Assembly (NCBI RefSeq): GCF_002836475.1
Contig: NZ_PJBJ01000022.1
Coordinates: forward strand, 434,001 to 498,000
Direction: 5' to 3'
Source: Flavobacterium sp. ALD4
Lineage (GTDB): Bacteria; Bacteroidota; Bacteroidia; Flavobacteriales; Flavobacteriaceae
DNA length: 64,000 nt
Each line of letters opens with the position of its first letter. Position 1 is the first letter of the stretch. The notes beneath the pieces are model-generated. The model did no database searches. It saw nothing but the letters and a program-made list of their open reading frames with translations, and was not told where the DNA came from. The position numbers and the translations under genes were made by a program. This document shows positions 1 to 6,725 of the stretch, in pieces.

Positions 1-264
1 GATGCGCAAGTTTTAATTTTGGATGAGCCAACAGCTGCGTTAGATGCAAGAGCAGAATATGAAGTTTTCCAACGTTTTGCAGAACTTACTAAAGGAAAAT
101 CTGCAGTTTTGATTTCACATCGTTTTTCTACCGCCCGTCTCGCAGATCGAATTTTAGTATTAGAAAATGGAACGCTTTTAGAATCTGGTACGCACCAAGA
201 GTTATTAAAAGCCGATGGTAGATATGCCGAACTTTTTAATCTACAAGCAAGAGGTTATCAATAA
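1..264 (+). CDS. ABC exporter, C-terminal end of the nucleotide-binding domain (partial)
   Basis: Only the last 87 codons are in the window; the frame is open from base 1. Visible are Walker B with the catalytic glutamate and D-loop (LILDEPTAALDA) and the H-loop histidine (LISHRFST), followed by the usual tail of an ABC exporter ATPase (ILVLENGTLLESGTHQELL, then a YAELFNLQ segment). This tail is typical of the fused membrane-ATPase (MsbA/MDR-like) exporters, in which the ATPase domain is C-terminal. Substrate cannot be judged because the membrane domain lies outside the window. The gene ends with TAA at 262-264 and is followed by the accessory island, so its 3' end is probably the left border of the inserted material. 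Confidence 0.9.
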   Translation, partial: DAQVLILDEPTAALDARAEYEVFQRFAELTKGKSAVLISHRFSTARLADRILVLENGTLLESGTHQELLKADGRYAELFNLQARGYQ

Positions 265-418
265 TAAAATGATTATTTTTTTAAAAAATCTTTCTTTGAT
301 AAAGCTTATCAATAAACATAAATTGGTGGAGAAAAACAGGAAACAGAATATTTCTTATTATTCTTGTACTGTCTCTCGATCTTTTTTGCCTCTGGTTATT
401 AAACGATTACCAGTTTTA

Positions 419-739
419 CTATCTTGTATTGCATTTTGAAGTATAACAACTATTTTTGATTGGTAATTTTTTATCGCGAAGTGTGAGGTAATCTCTCATG
501 AATTCTGAAACTAATGAGTTTTACTTTATACTGTCTTTTGCGTTTTCTTCAATTGGATTCCAAATGATTTCAAAAATCCTGTTTTGGTCTTTTGGAGGTA
601 AGTCCATTAAAATAAAATTACGAATCAAATTGGATTGCGATACATCTAAGCCTGTTGAATGCAAGCTTTCAGAAATACGCTGTGGGTCGTCTTTTTCTTA
701 TTACAAGGAGATTTCTATAAATAGTAAACGATTTAAACT
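419..739 (-). pseudogene. DUF262 (GmrSD-type restriction) fragment, decayed
   Basis: Reading the minus strand from 739 gives SLNRLLFIEISL, two consecutive stops, then EKDDPQRISESLHSTGLDVSQ, NLIRNFILMDLPPKDQNRIF and WNPIEENAKDSIK. A TAA at 521-523 follows, then in the same frame SLVSEFMRDYLTLRDKKLPIKN up to a TAG at 419. The DDPQRIFESLNSTGLDLSQADLIRNFIL core is a hallmark of DUF262 proteins, which include the GmrS/GmrD restriction endonucleases acting on modified DNA. With at least three in-frame stops and neither the N-terminal DGQQR region nor the C-terminal DUF1524 nuclease visible, this is a relic. The open frame on the plus strand at 498-812 is only its antisense shadow. Confidence 0.75.
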
Positions 740-808
740 TCATGAGTATCAAATCAAAATTATTTTCGTTAATACAGCTTCTAAAATAGTTGTAGTTCTA
801 AATCATAT

Positions 809-1627
809 TTGAAAATTGGACATCAATCTGAAGCAGTACTAGAAAACAACTTAATCAAGCAATTGCGGGATTTAAGCTATGCGTCCGTTAAAATACAAGA
901 TTGCGAGGCTTTGGTCGCTAACCTACAAAGCCAATTTTCCCTTTTCAACGAAACCACTATTACTGCCAAAGAGTTTGATGCGATACTCAATCATTTAGCC
1001 AAAGGCAATGTGTTCGAAAAAGACAAGACGCTGCGAGACCGTTTTCAATTAACTAAGGAGGATGGCACTTCGTTTTATGTTTGCTTTTTCAATACAGAAG
1101 ACAACAGTAAAAACCTACTTCAAGTTACTAATCAAATCAGTCTGGAAGGAAGCTACAAGAATCGTTATGACGTGACACTTTTGGTCAATGGATTACCTTT
1201 GGTACAAATAGAACTCAAACGTTCGGACATCGAAATCAAAGAAGCCTTCAACCAAATCAATAGCTGCCAGAACCATTCTTTCAGGAGCAATCACGGCCTG
1301 TTTCAATACGTACAATTGTATGTGATCATCAATGGCGTAAATACTAAATATTTGGCCAACAATAAACTGCAATCGGTAAAACAAACCTTCTTTTGGGCAG
1401 ATGCTAATAATAAAAACACCACTTAGTTAACCGAGTTTGCCGCTGCATTTTTGAACCCAGTACAGTTTGAAGAAACGACACTAAAAAAACTTAAGACCTT
1501 GCAGCTGCTCGATGTTGCTATAAAAAAGCAAGAAGACACCCGCAAGTACTATAACGAACTAAAAATTGCCATAGCAAACGAACCTTTAAAAACATTTTAT
1601 CATGACAAGCAAAACACATATTTTTAA
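809..1627 (+). pseudogene. Type I restriction HsdR N-terminal fragment, interrupted and truncated
   Basis: The frame begins near a TTG at 809 and reads HQSEAVLENNLIKQLRDL, then LAKGNVFEKDKTLRDRFQL, RYDVTLLVNGLPLVQIELKR and VNTKYLANNKLQSVKQTFFW. This is the N-terminal nuclease domain of type I restriction subunits (HSDR_N family), including the D...ExK-type nuclease core (DVTLLVNGLPLVQIELK). A TAG at 1424-1426 interrupts it, but the same frame resumes with LTEFAAAFLN, as intact HsdR proteins continue. After about residue 215 the homology ends. The last ~58 codons (from NPVQFEETTLKKL to the TAA at 1625) do not resemble the SF2 motor domain, so a deletion junction is inferred. No HsdM or HsdS lies nearby. 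Confidence 0.8.
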
Positions 1628-1796
1628 AGAAAAATTGTTGTTTTCTACCAAGCAGGGAAACGCGTGGAGACTTCGCAGAGCAACAGAAACCGGCTTTCTA
1701 AGAAGGGAAACCTTAAATGCTATAATTTGTATGATTGATTATGATAAAACAGTTTTAAGGCAACAATTAGATAAAATGAAAAACACCCACAATTAG
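1602..1796 (+). CDS. Small open frame of unknown origin, possibly the 3' end of a lost gene
   Basis: A 64-codon frame opening with ATG at 1602 overlaps the end of the HsdR relic and stops inside the loop of the terminator at 1781-1808. The product is basic and shows no domain that can be recognised. The tight coupling of the stop codon to a good terminator suggests the tail of a formerly real gene whose body was deleted. It could equally be a chance frame. No function is proposed. Confidence 0.2.
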   Translation: MTSKTHIFKEKLLFSTKQGNAWRLRRATETGFLRRETLNAIICMIDYDKTVLRQQLDKMKNTHN

Positions 1797-1808
1797 GGTG
1801 TTTTTTTT
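1781..1808 (+). terminator. Rho-independent terminator
   Basis: Perfect 8-bp stem (aaacaccc / gggtgttt) with a 7-nt loop followed by a run of T. It faces rightward, away from the HsdR relic and towards the minus-strand cassette genes. Confidence 0.8.
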
Positions 1809-1820
1809 GCTCAAAAAAAA

Positions 1821-1876
1821 CCGCCCTAGCGGGCGGAGGAATACTTGAATTTTTCTTTTTGTTGAAAACTAGCGTT
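1821..1876 (-). repeat. 56-bp cassette-end repeat, copy A
   Basis: First of three 56-bp repeats (others at 2830 and 3746) that align without any gap. Copy A matches copy B at 51 of 56 and copy C at 50 of 56 positions by hand count. Read in gene sense, it starts AACGCTAGTTTT one base beyond the TAA of the AlbA_2 gene and ends in a 6-bp GC hairpin (CCGCCC GCTA GGGCGG) followed by a T run. The distal part is therefore a factor-independent terminator, but sequence conservation continues through the non-hairpin 38 bases, which a terminator alone does not need. Confidence 0.85.
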
Positions 1877-1877
1877 T

Positions 1878-2789
1878 TTATAATCCTAAATATAATTCTT
1901 TTAAATCAACAACTATAGAGTCTTCTCCATCTGGATAAAGCACTTTAAATTCTACTTCAATGTTTTTCAAAATATCCTCTAAGTCAGCTTCTTTTATTTC
2001 AAACCTAAATCTTATTAAATCAATCTTTTCATTAGGATAAATATGTGTAGTACCAAAATTTGATACTTTAAGCCTTTTGTCATTGATCTGCGTATAGCCG
2101 TAAGTTTTAGTGTCAGGTCTTTGGTCCCAATTGAAGTTTATTTTTTTTAAGTTGATATTGGAGAAAGATACATTTATTTTATAATTAGCAACTTCTAATT
2201 CTCCCACGTTGATAACTCCAGAGATACAGTTAAAGACATATACATCAAATCCTTTTTTTTCAAGAAATGAAATATTGTAGCCAGACAACATTAATTTTGA
2301 TTTTATTTTTCGCCCATATAAGTTTCTAACCTCATATTCTTCCATTGCAACAGATTCAAAATTATACCGTTTATAAAATTTTTTATCCTTGCATATATGT
2401 GGCGCTTCATAACTTTCAGGTATTTGAACAACATAAATAGTTTCATTTATATTTCCATTATTTCTAATAGGAAATATTTTCAAATCGGCAATGTTTCTTT
2501 GAATAGTGGAACTAATAACCTGCTCTAACCATTCTTTTGTGAATTCATTTCCATTAATAAATGAAAAGCTATGTGCCTTATGATTTTCTTCATTCAAACC
2601 ATATATTATTATGCCTCCGCCGGAATTAGCAAAAGCGGAAACATCTTTTGATAGTTCCGCTTTTTTTTTGTCTATTTTTGATAATGCTGCTCCAGCTTTA
2701 AAATCAATATTAATTGATTCTTCAACTTCATTAGTTATTAATGATTGGATAAAATCCATATCATAATCTTCTCTTTTATGTATTTCCAT
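1878..2789 (-). CDS. AlbA_2/Schlafen-type putative DNA-binding protein
   Basis: A 303-residue protein. Its N-terminal ~150 residues fit the AlbA_2 domain shared with Schlafen-like proteins: an early acidic E-IDFKAG strand (about residues 24-32), a central SAFANSGGGIIIYGLNE motif (about 51-67), then a PIRNN...IYVVQIPES strand and KKFYKRYNFESVAMEEYEVRNLY. The AFANS-GGG motif is diagnostic of this family. The C-terminal half (about 160-303) is beta-rich and not recognised. The family includes transcription regulators and antiphage or stress effectors, so a defence role is only an inference from the island setting. An internal ATG at 2759 (MDFIQSL) is an alternative start. Only ~34 bp separate the start from repeat copy B, leaving little room for a private promoter. 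Confidence 0.75.
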   Translation of the reverse strand: MEIHKREDYDMDFIQSLITNEVEESINIDFKAGAALSKIDKKKAELSKDVSAFANSGGGIIIYGLNEENHKAHSFSFINGNEFTKEWLEQVISSTIQRNIADLKIFPIRNNGNINETIYVVQIPESYEAPHICKDKKFYKRYNFESVAMEEYEVRNLYGRKIKSKLMLSGYNISFLEKKGFDVYVFNCISGVINVGELEVANYKINVSFSNINLKKINFNWDQRPDTKTYGYTQINDKRLKVSNFGTTHIYPNEKIDLIRFRFEIKEADLEDILKNIEVEFKVLYPDGEDSIVVDLKELYLGL

Positions 2790-2829
2790 TTAAATAATTT
2801 TAGTTAGTTGATTTTAAGTGATAAAAAAA

Positions 2830-2885
2830 CCTCCCTAGCGGGCGGAGGAGTACTTAATTTTTTCTTTTTGTTTAAAACTAGCGTT
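2830..2885 (-). repeat. 56-bp cassette-end repeat, copy B
   Basis: Second copy. Its AACGCTAG end overlaps the TAA stop (2884-2886) of the membrane coiled-coil gene, so the stop codon is part of the repeat. The hairpin has one mismatched pair (CCGCCC against GGGAGG in gene sense), followed by a T run. It differs from copy C at 6 of 56 positions by hand count. Confidence 0.85.
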
Positions 2886-3702
2886 AATATATTTTTTTTC
2901 TTTTTTTCGAACTTTTATAATATTCTAAAAACAATATTCCTAATTTGGTTTTCTTATCAAACCCACTTACACTGATTAACACACCTATTTTATCTAATTC
3001 TGCTTTTAAACCAACAAAGTTTTTATATTCGTTTACGTTTATGTTCTCAGAATGTTCAATATATGTGATAAGTTCATTTACCATCTCTTCACTTAAACCA
3101 TTAATTATTTCATCAAAATGTCCAATTACTTTATTTGCAAGTATTGATTTATTTTGTAATAATTTAAAGTCATCATTTGCTTGTATACTTAGCTCTGATA
3201 AATCTGAAAGTTCTTTGTTGTGATATTTTTCGCTTTGCTCTGCTCTAGAAACTAAAGATATATTATGATTTTCTATTTTTGAGTTTGCATCTCTTAAACG
3301 ATCTATATTACTGTTTAATTCATTAATTTTAGAGTCTAGTATTTTCTTTTCTAAATGTGTAAATATGGTTTTTTTGTCAAGTAAATTTATTATAAATGGC
3401 TCCACAATTTTGTAATAACCATCTGTTAATAATCTTGAAAGAGCAAGTAAAATAAAAGTGATAAAAATTGCTGCAAAAGCAATCAAAATTATTGTGAAAA
3501 ATTCAGTGAAAAATTCTTTTTTTGAAAAGTAATTTTGAATAAAATTAATTTTTTCCTGCATTGTACAGTCTTTATCGAAATTGAATAAAGCATAAACTAT
3601 TCGCCAATTATGAAAAATCCATACACTAAGGATTGTTCCCATTAATGGGTTTCTAATTTTGCTTTTATAATTATTAAGAAAAGAGGTTACTGCTTCAAAC
3701 AT
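2884..3702 (-). CDS. Membrane-anchored coiled-coil protein of unknown function
   Basis: A 272-residue protein not recognised as a named family. Residues about 15-40 (NPLMGTILSVWIFHNWRIVY) and about 67-92 (FFTIILIAFAAIFITFILLA) look like membrane segments. Residues about 113-170 form a charged, heptad-like coiled coil (KKILDSKINELNSNIDRLRD). The C-terminal ~100 residues are soluble and include a GLSEEMVNELITYIE helix and a GLKAELDKIGVLI helix. The stop codon lies inside repeat copy B and the start is 43 bp from copy C, the same arrangement as its neighbour. Its codon usage is very AT-rich. Membrane-anchored effectors are common in defence loci, but no catalytic motif is visible and a function should not be assigned. 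Confidence 0.65.
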   Translation of the reverse strand: MFEAVTSFLNNYKSKIRNPLMGTILSVWIFHNWRIVYALFNFDKDCTMQEKINFIQNYFSKKEFFTEFFTIILIAFAAIFITFILLALSRLLTDGYYKIVEPFIINLLDKKTIFTHLEKKILDSKINELNSNIDRLRDANSKIENHNISLVSRAEQSEKYHNKELSDLSELSIQANDDFKLLQNKSILANKVIGHFDEIINGLSEEMVNELITYIEHSENINVNEYKNFVGLKAELDKIGVLISVSGFDKKTKLGILFLEYYKSSKKRKKIY

Positions 3703-3745
3703 ATTTTAAAATTTATTTTTTAAACTTACAAACTTTCTAAAAAAA

Positions 3746-3801
3746 CCGCCCTAGGGGGCGGTGGAGTACTTAAATCTTTCTTTTTGTTAAAAACTAGCGT
3801 T
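3746..3801 (-). repeat. 56-bp cassette-end repeat, copy C
   Basis: Third copy, with a perfect 6-bp hairpin and a GG-containing loop. Unlike copies A and B it does not abut a stop codon: 67 bp lie between it and the TAA of the DUF4145 gene at 3869. That spacer (see separate finding) contains additional inverted-repeat-like sequence. Confidence 0.85.
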
Positions 3802-3868
3802 TTTCTAATGCGAAACGGTAATTTTACTAAAGCGTTGTGTATTGTGTAACTGGTGTTATGGGCTGGGC

Positions 3869-4499
3869 TTATTTTTTAGAATCTCGGTTTTTTATACCTT
3901 CCAGTTTATTTTTGGGCAAAGAATTAAAAATATTATCTATTTCATTAGGCTGTGTAATCATTACATCTACTATAAAGTTGATTAGATGAAATAATTTGGT
4001 TGCCGTTTCAATATCATCTTTTAAGTCAATTTGTCCGGGATGAACAGCGTCATTTCCAATAACTCTAACAATATCTAAAGATTGCTGAATACGTGTAGGT
4101 AGTCCTTTTGTTACTAAACTTCCAATATCTCTATTTATATCTTTTCCACTTTCTCCGAGAAATCCGCAAAGTTTTTGAATACATAAGCGAAGTAATGCAG
4201 CTGCGCCTCTTGGAGACTGATTTAATATTATTCTGGCTTCATTGAAATCAACTTTCATTTCATCCGGTAAATCACCGCTAGGTAGTGGAGCAGTACTGAT
4301 ATGTGGGTAAATTAATTTTTCGTCTTTCCAAAAGCTATAATCACGACAATGTGAGCAACGAGATAAACTTGATGAGTTAACTTGGGTTATTCCCCCACCA
4401 ATTTTAAAATATTTTACTCCAAGATTGATCTGCATATGCGTTGCAAATGGGGCAATTAAATGCTGATTCATTAAATATCGGTGATTTGTATGGTGTCAT
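3869..4499 (-). pseudogene. DUF4145 domain protein split by a +1 frameshift
   Basis: An ATG at 4497-4499 starts MTPYKSPIFNES, followed by FNCPICNAYADQSWSKIF, and runs into TAA. One base over, the frame continues KIGGGITQVNSS, LSRCSHCRDYSFW and then a DUF4145 domain (PSGDLPDEMKVDFNEAR, SPRGAAALLRLCIQKLC, NDAVHPGQIDLKDD). DUF4145 proteins carry an N-terminal two-CxxC zinc ribbon. Here the first CxxC (CPIC) is in one frame and the second (CSHC) in the other, so one extra base in the ATATTTTAAAA stretch near 4407-4417 has broken the gene. A shorter protein from an ATG at 4471 would lack the first CxxC. Possible explanations are an inactivating indel, an assembly error in a homopolymer, or recoding at UUU-UAA. 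DUF4145 often accompanies restriction systems. Confidence 0.7.
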
Positions 4500-4639
4500 T
4501 TTACAAAGTGTTTTAAAGCTTGATTATAACTACTAGATATCATTAATTTTATATACGTTTTTGTGATTAAAACTAATAATAGGTAGTACTCTGCTGACAA
4601 ATGTAATATTTTAATTCAATAATTATTTTAAAAAAACAG

Positions 4640-5446
4640 CTATACCACACTTGGATCCATTCCTGTAAACTGACTGTGTGTATTGACTTGACTCACAAAA
4701 TTGCTGCGATAAATCAAATACTTAAAGGCGTCGCTGTAGTTGGTAGAATAGATAGGTCGTAAAAGAATGGGCAAACTTTCAGAGGATTTATCTTTATGTA
4801 AGGATTTTGAGCCTTTGGCATCTGTTTTAATCTTGATTTTAGTGAGTTCTAAGGAGTTTTTAAGGCATTTACACTGGAACTTATCAATCTTTAATTTCAT
4901 TAGTCCAGGAGTCGTCTCTCCCATCATAGCTTTGGCAAAAGCAAACGCTTCTTCTTGGTAAATAGTAGCTTGATTTAAGGACATTAAATTTACCGTCCAG
5001 CCGGTAGAAACTCCATTTTCAAAGGCAATAGCATTCTTCAAAGCATTGGCCCAATCTCGTTTGGTTTTACTATTCTGGTTCCCGGAGCGGTCATAGTACC
5101 TATCCAGCACCTTATTTTTATGATGCGTGTAAAAATCCCGAAACTTTTTTCCCAGTTGGATTTCATTCTCAGGGGCCAAGGTGTGGAATTCTTTAAGGTA
5201 ATATAAGTAGTTTCCTCTTGGCTGCGCCGTTACGACACTACACATATCACTAAAATCCACACCCGCTTCCAGCTTCGCATTGTGGTCGATGTACCGCAAT
5301 GCCATACTGCTTTCCTCTATTTCTTTATGATACCGGAAATTCAAAAAAGTTTTTCTGGTTACATCAAGATACAAAGCAATTTTATCAGAGGAATAATGGC
5401 AAGCTGCTGCCTTTACTTCAACGGCACTTGCAATAGTGTCGTTTTT
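4640..5446 (-). pseudogene. Phage terminase relic: small-subunit HTH fused to large-subunit nuclease end
   Basis: From the last stop before it (5447) the minus frame reads ASAVEVKAAACHYSSDKIALY, LDVTRKTFLNFRYHKEIEES, like the HTH start of a small terminase. It then passes in frame into MALRYIDHNAKLEAGVDFSD, CSVVTAQ, LDRYYDRSGNQ and STNYSDAFKYLIYR. The second part is the RNase-H-fold nuclease of the terminase large subunit: GVDFSD, YYDRSGN and SDAFKY carry the expected acidic residues. The large-subunit ATPase domain is absent and no ATG precedes the HTH. An internal deletion of a prophage packaging module explains both. Any start would have to be TTG at 5374 or similar. There are no other phage genes in the window. 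Confidence 0.75.
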
Positions 5447-5495
5447 TTATTTAAAATAGTTTCAAATGTTTTATTTTTATAAAAAATAAAGGATC

Positions 5496-6155
5496 ATGGC
5501 TTTTCTAAATAAACTACTATTCTCACTTACTTTATTAGTTGGCATCACTGCTGTTAACGCACAGGTGCAACCCGCTGTAAAGAAACAAGCAAACGCTATT
5601 GCATTGAATGATACTGCCTTTGTCAATTTGAAGGAGTACAGCAACGATTTCGTATATGATATGAAATACGCCACCGAAGATAATTTTTTGAAGGCTAAGG
5701 TATACGATTGTGCGGAGTGCTATTTGCGCCTGAAAACAGTTGCTGCCTTAGTGGAAGCCAATAAGGAATTTATCAAAAAAGGCTATCGTATTAAACTTTT
5801 TGATTGTTATCGCCCTTTAGACATTCAAAAAAGAATGTGGGAAATCGTTTCGAACCCTAAGTATGTTGCTGACCCAGCTAAAGGTTCCATACACAATAGA
5901 GGAGGAGCGGTAGACATCACTTTAGTTGATGCTAACAACAGGGAATTAGATATGGGAACACCATTTGATTTTTTTGGGGAAGAGGCCAGCCATGGTTATG
6001 ATAAATTATCAGATGAAGTACTAAACAACCGGATCGTATTAAAAAGTATAATGACCGCCACGCATTTTGACTCCTTTGATTCAGAATGGTGGCATTATAA
6101 TCTAAAAACTGGCCTAAAAGATAAAGTATCTAATGTGAAATGGGATTGCGAGTAA
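5496..6155 (+). CDS. D-alanyl-D-alanine dipeptidase (VanX/DdpX, peptidase M15)
   Basis: A 219-residue exported zinc dipeptidase that cleaves D-Ala-D-Ala. Residues 1-22 are a signal peptide ending in NAQ. The zinc site is the M15 signature SIHNRGGAVD (H133, D140) plus EWWH (E197, H200). The CYRPLDIQKRMW segment supplies the conserved arginine of the family. Length is close to VanX (about 200) plus a signal peptide. It is a single gene, not linked to vanH or vanA, so glycopeptide resistance is unlikely; periplasmic peptidoglycan recycling is the more probable role. It lies just beyond the right edge of the accessory island and converges with the small secreted protein on the other strand, one base away. 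Confidence 0.92.
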   Translation: MAFLNKLLFSLTLLVGITAVNAQVQPAVKKQANAIALNDTAFVNLKEYSNDFVYDMKYATEDNFLKAKVYDCAECYLRLKTVAALVEANKEFIKKGYRIKLFDCYRPLDIQKRMWEIVSNPKYVADPAKGSIHNRGGAVDITLVDANNRELDMGTPFDFFGEEASHGYDKLSDEVLNNRIVLKSIMTATHFDSFDSEWWHYNLKTGLKDKVSNVKWDCE

Positions 6156-6156
6156 C

Positions 6157-6723
6157 TTATTCGATACAGCCTAAATTATTGATGAAATAATTTTCGGGTT
6201 TGTAGACCTCATTATTTAATTCGGATTGAAATTCTTTTTTAATTACATAATCTTCATTTTCTGTTAAATACTTGATTCTCATCATAGAAACTGGAGAGCT
6301 CTTTAGCTCTTCAATACTCCCTTTCAAAAACATAAAAGATCCTGTCATCACTCTGTTATCAAAACCGTTGTCATCCCTAATCATGGTACCACAGTTTTCT
6401 TGATCAATATGTATTAAGGTTACTATTGTCCCATTAAGCAGTTGTAAAAATAATTTGGAATCTTTATCAAAACAATTTGCCTTCAAAAATCCTTTACTTT
6501 TTTGGATAAGTTGGATGTTTAAGGTAGGCAGACCATCTGTTAACGCTAATGAATAGAAAATATAACTTGAATTTCCTGCAAAGTTTTTCTCTGAAATCAT
6601 GTATTCCCTCGTGGATTTGTACGTTCCTATAGAATCACTAATGTTCTCGCTATAGTCACAAGGTGTTTGAGCAAAAAGAGTGCTCGCCGTAGATAAGAAT
6701 AGTATTATAATTAACTGCTTCAT
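6157..6723 (-). CDS. Secreted protein of unknown function
   Basis: The ATG at 6723 gives a clear signal peptide (MKQLIIILFLSTASTLFAQ) and a mature protein of about 170 residues. An in-frame codon further upstream would overlap the preceding methyltransferase gene and destroy the signal peptide, so 6723 is preferred. Cysteines at three positions (TPCDYSE, KANCFDKD, ENCGTM) and a terminal LGCIE suggest disulfides in the periplasm. No family is recognised. It sits two bases after the methyltransferase stop and is probably co-transcribed with it. Confidence 0.8.
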   Translation of the reverse strand: MKQLIIILFLSTASTLFAQTPCDYSENISDSIGTYKSTREYMISEKNFAGNSSYIFYSLALTDGLPTLNIQLIQKSKGFLKANCFDKDSKLFLQLLNGTIVTLIHIDQENCGTMIRDDNGFDNRVMTGSFMFLKGSIEELKSSPVSMMRIKYLTENEDYVIKKEFQSELNNEVYKPENYFINNLGCIE

Positions 6724-6725
6724 TT

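Noticed and set aside
215..439. 74-codon frame starting inside the ABC exporter gene
   Set aside because: It starts with GTG inside a well-supported coding sequence, shows no domain, and overlaps the DUF262 relic on the other strand.
498..812. 104-codon open frame on the plus strand with a hydrophobic start
   Set aside because: The opposite strand encodes a clear DUF262 core over the same bases, so this frame is its antisense shadow.
1781..4499. Classical integron with attI and integrase
   Set aside because: No integrase gene and no proper GTTRRRY/RYYYAAC attC pairs were found; only the cassette-like layout is supported.
5496..6155. Glycopeptide (vancomycin) resistance locus because of the VanX-type gene
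   Set aside because: No vanH, vanA/B or vanRS neighbours; Gram-negative VanX/DdpX homologues are usually recycling enzymes.
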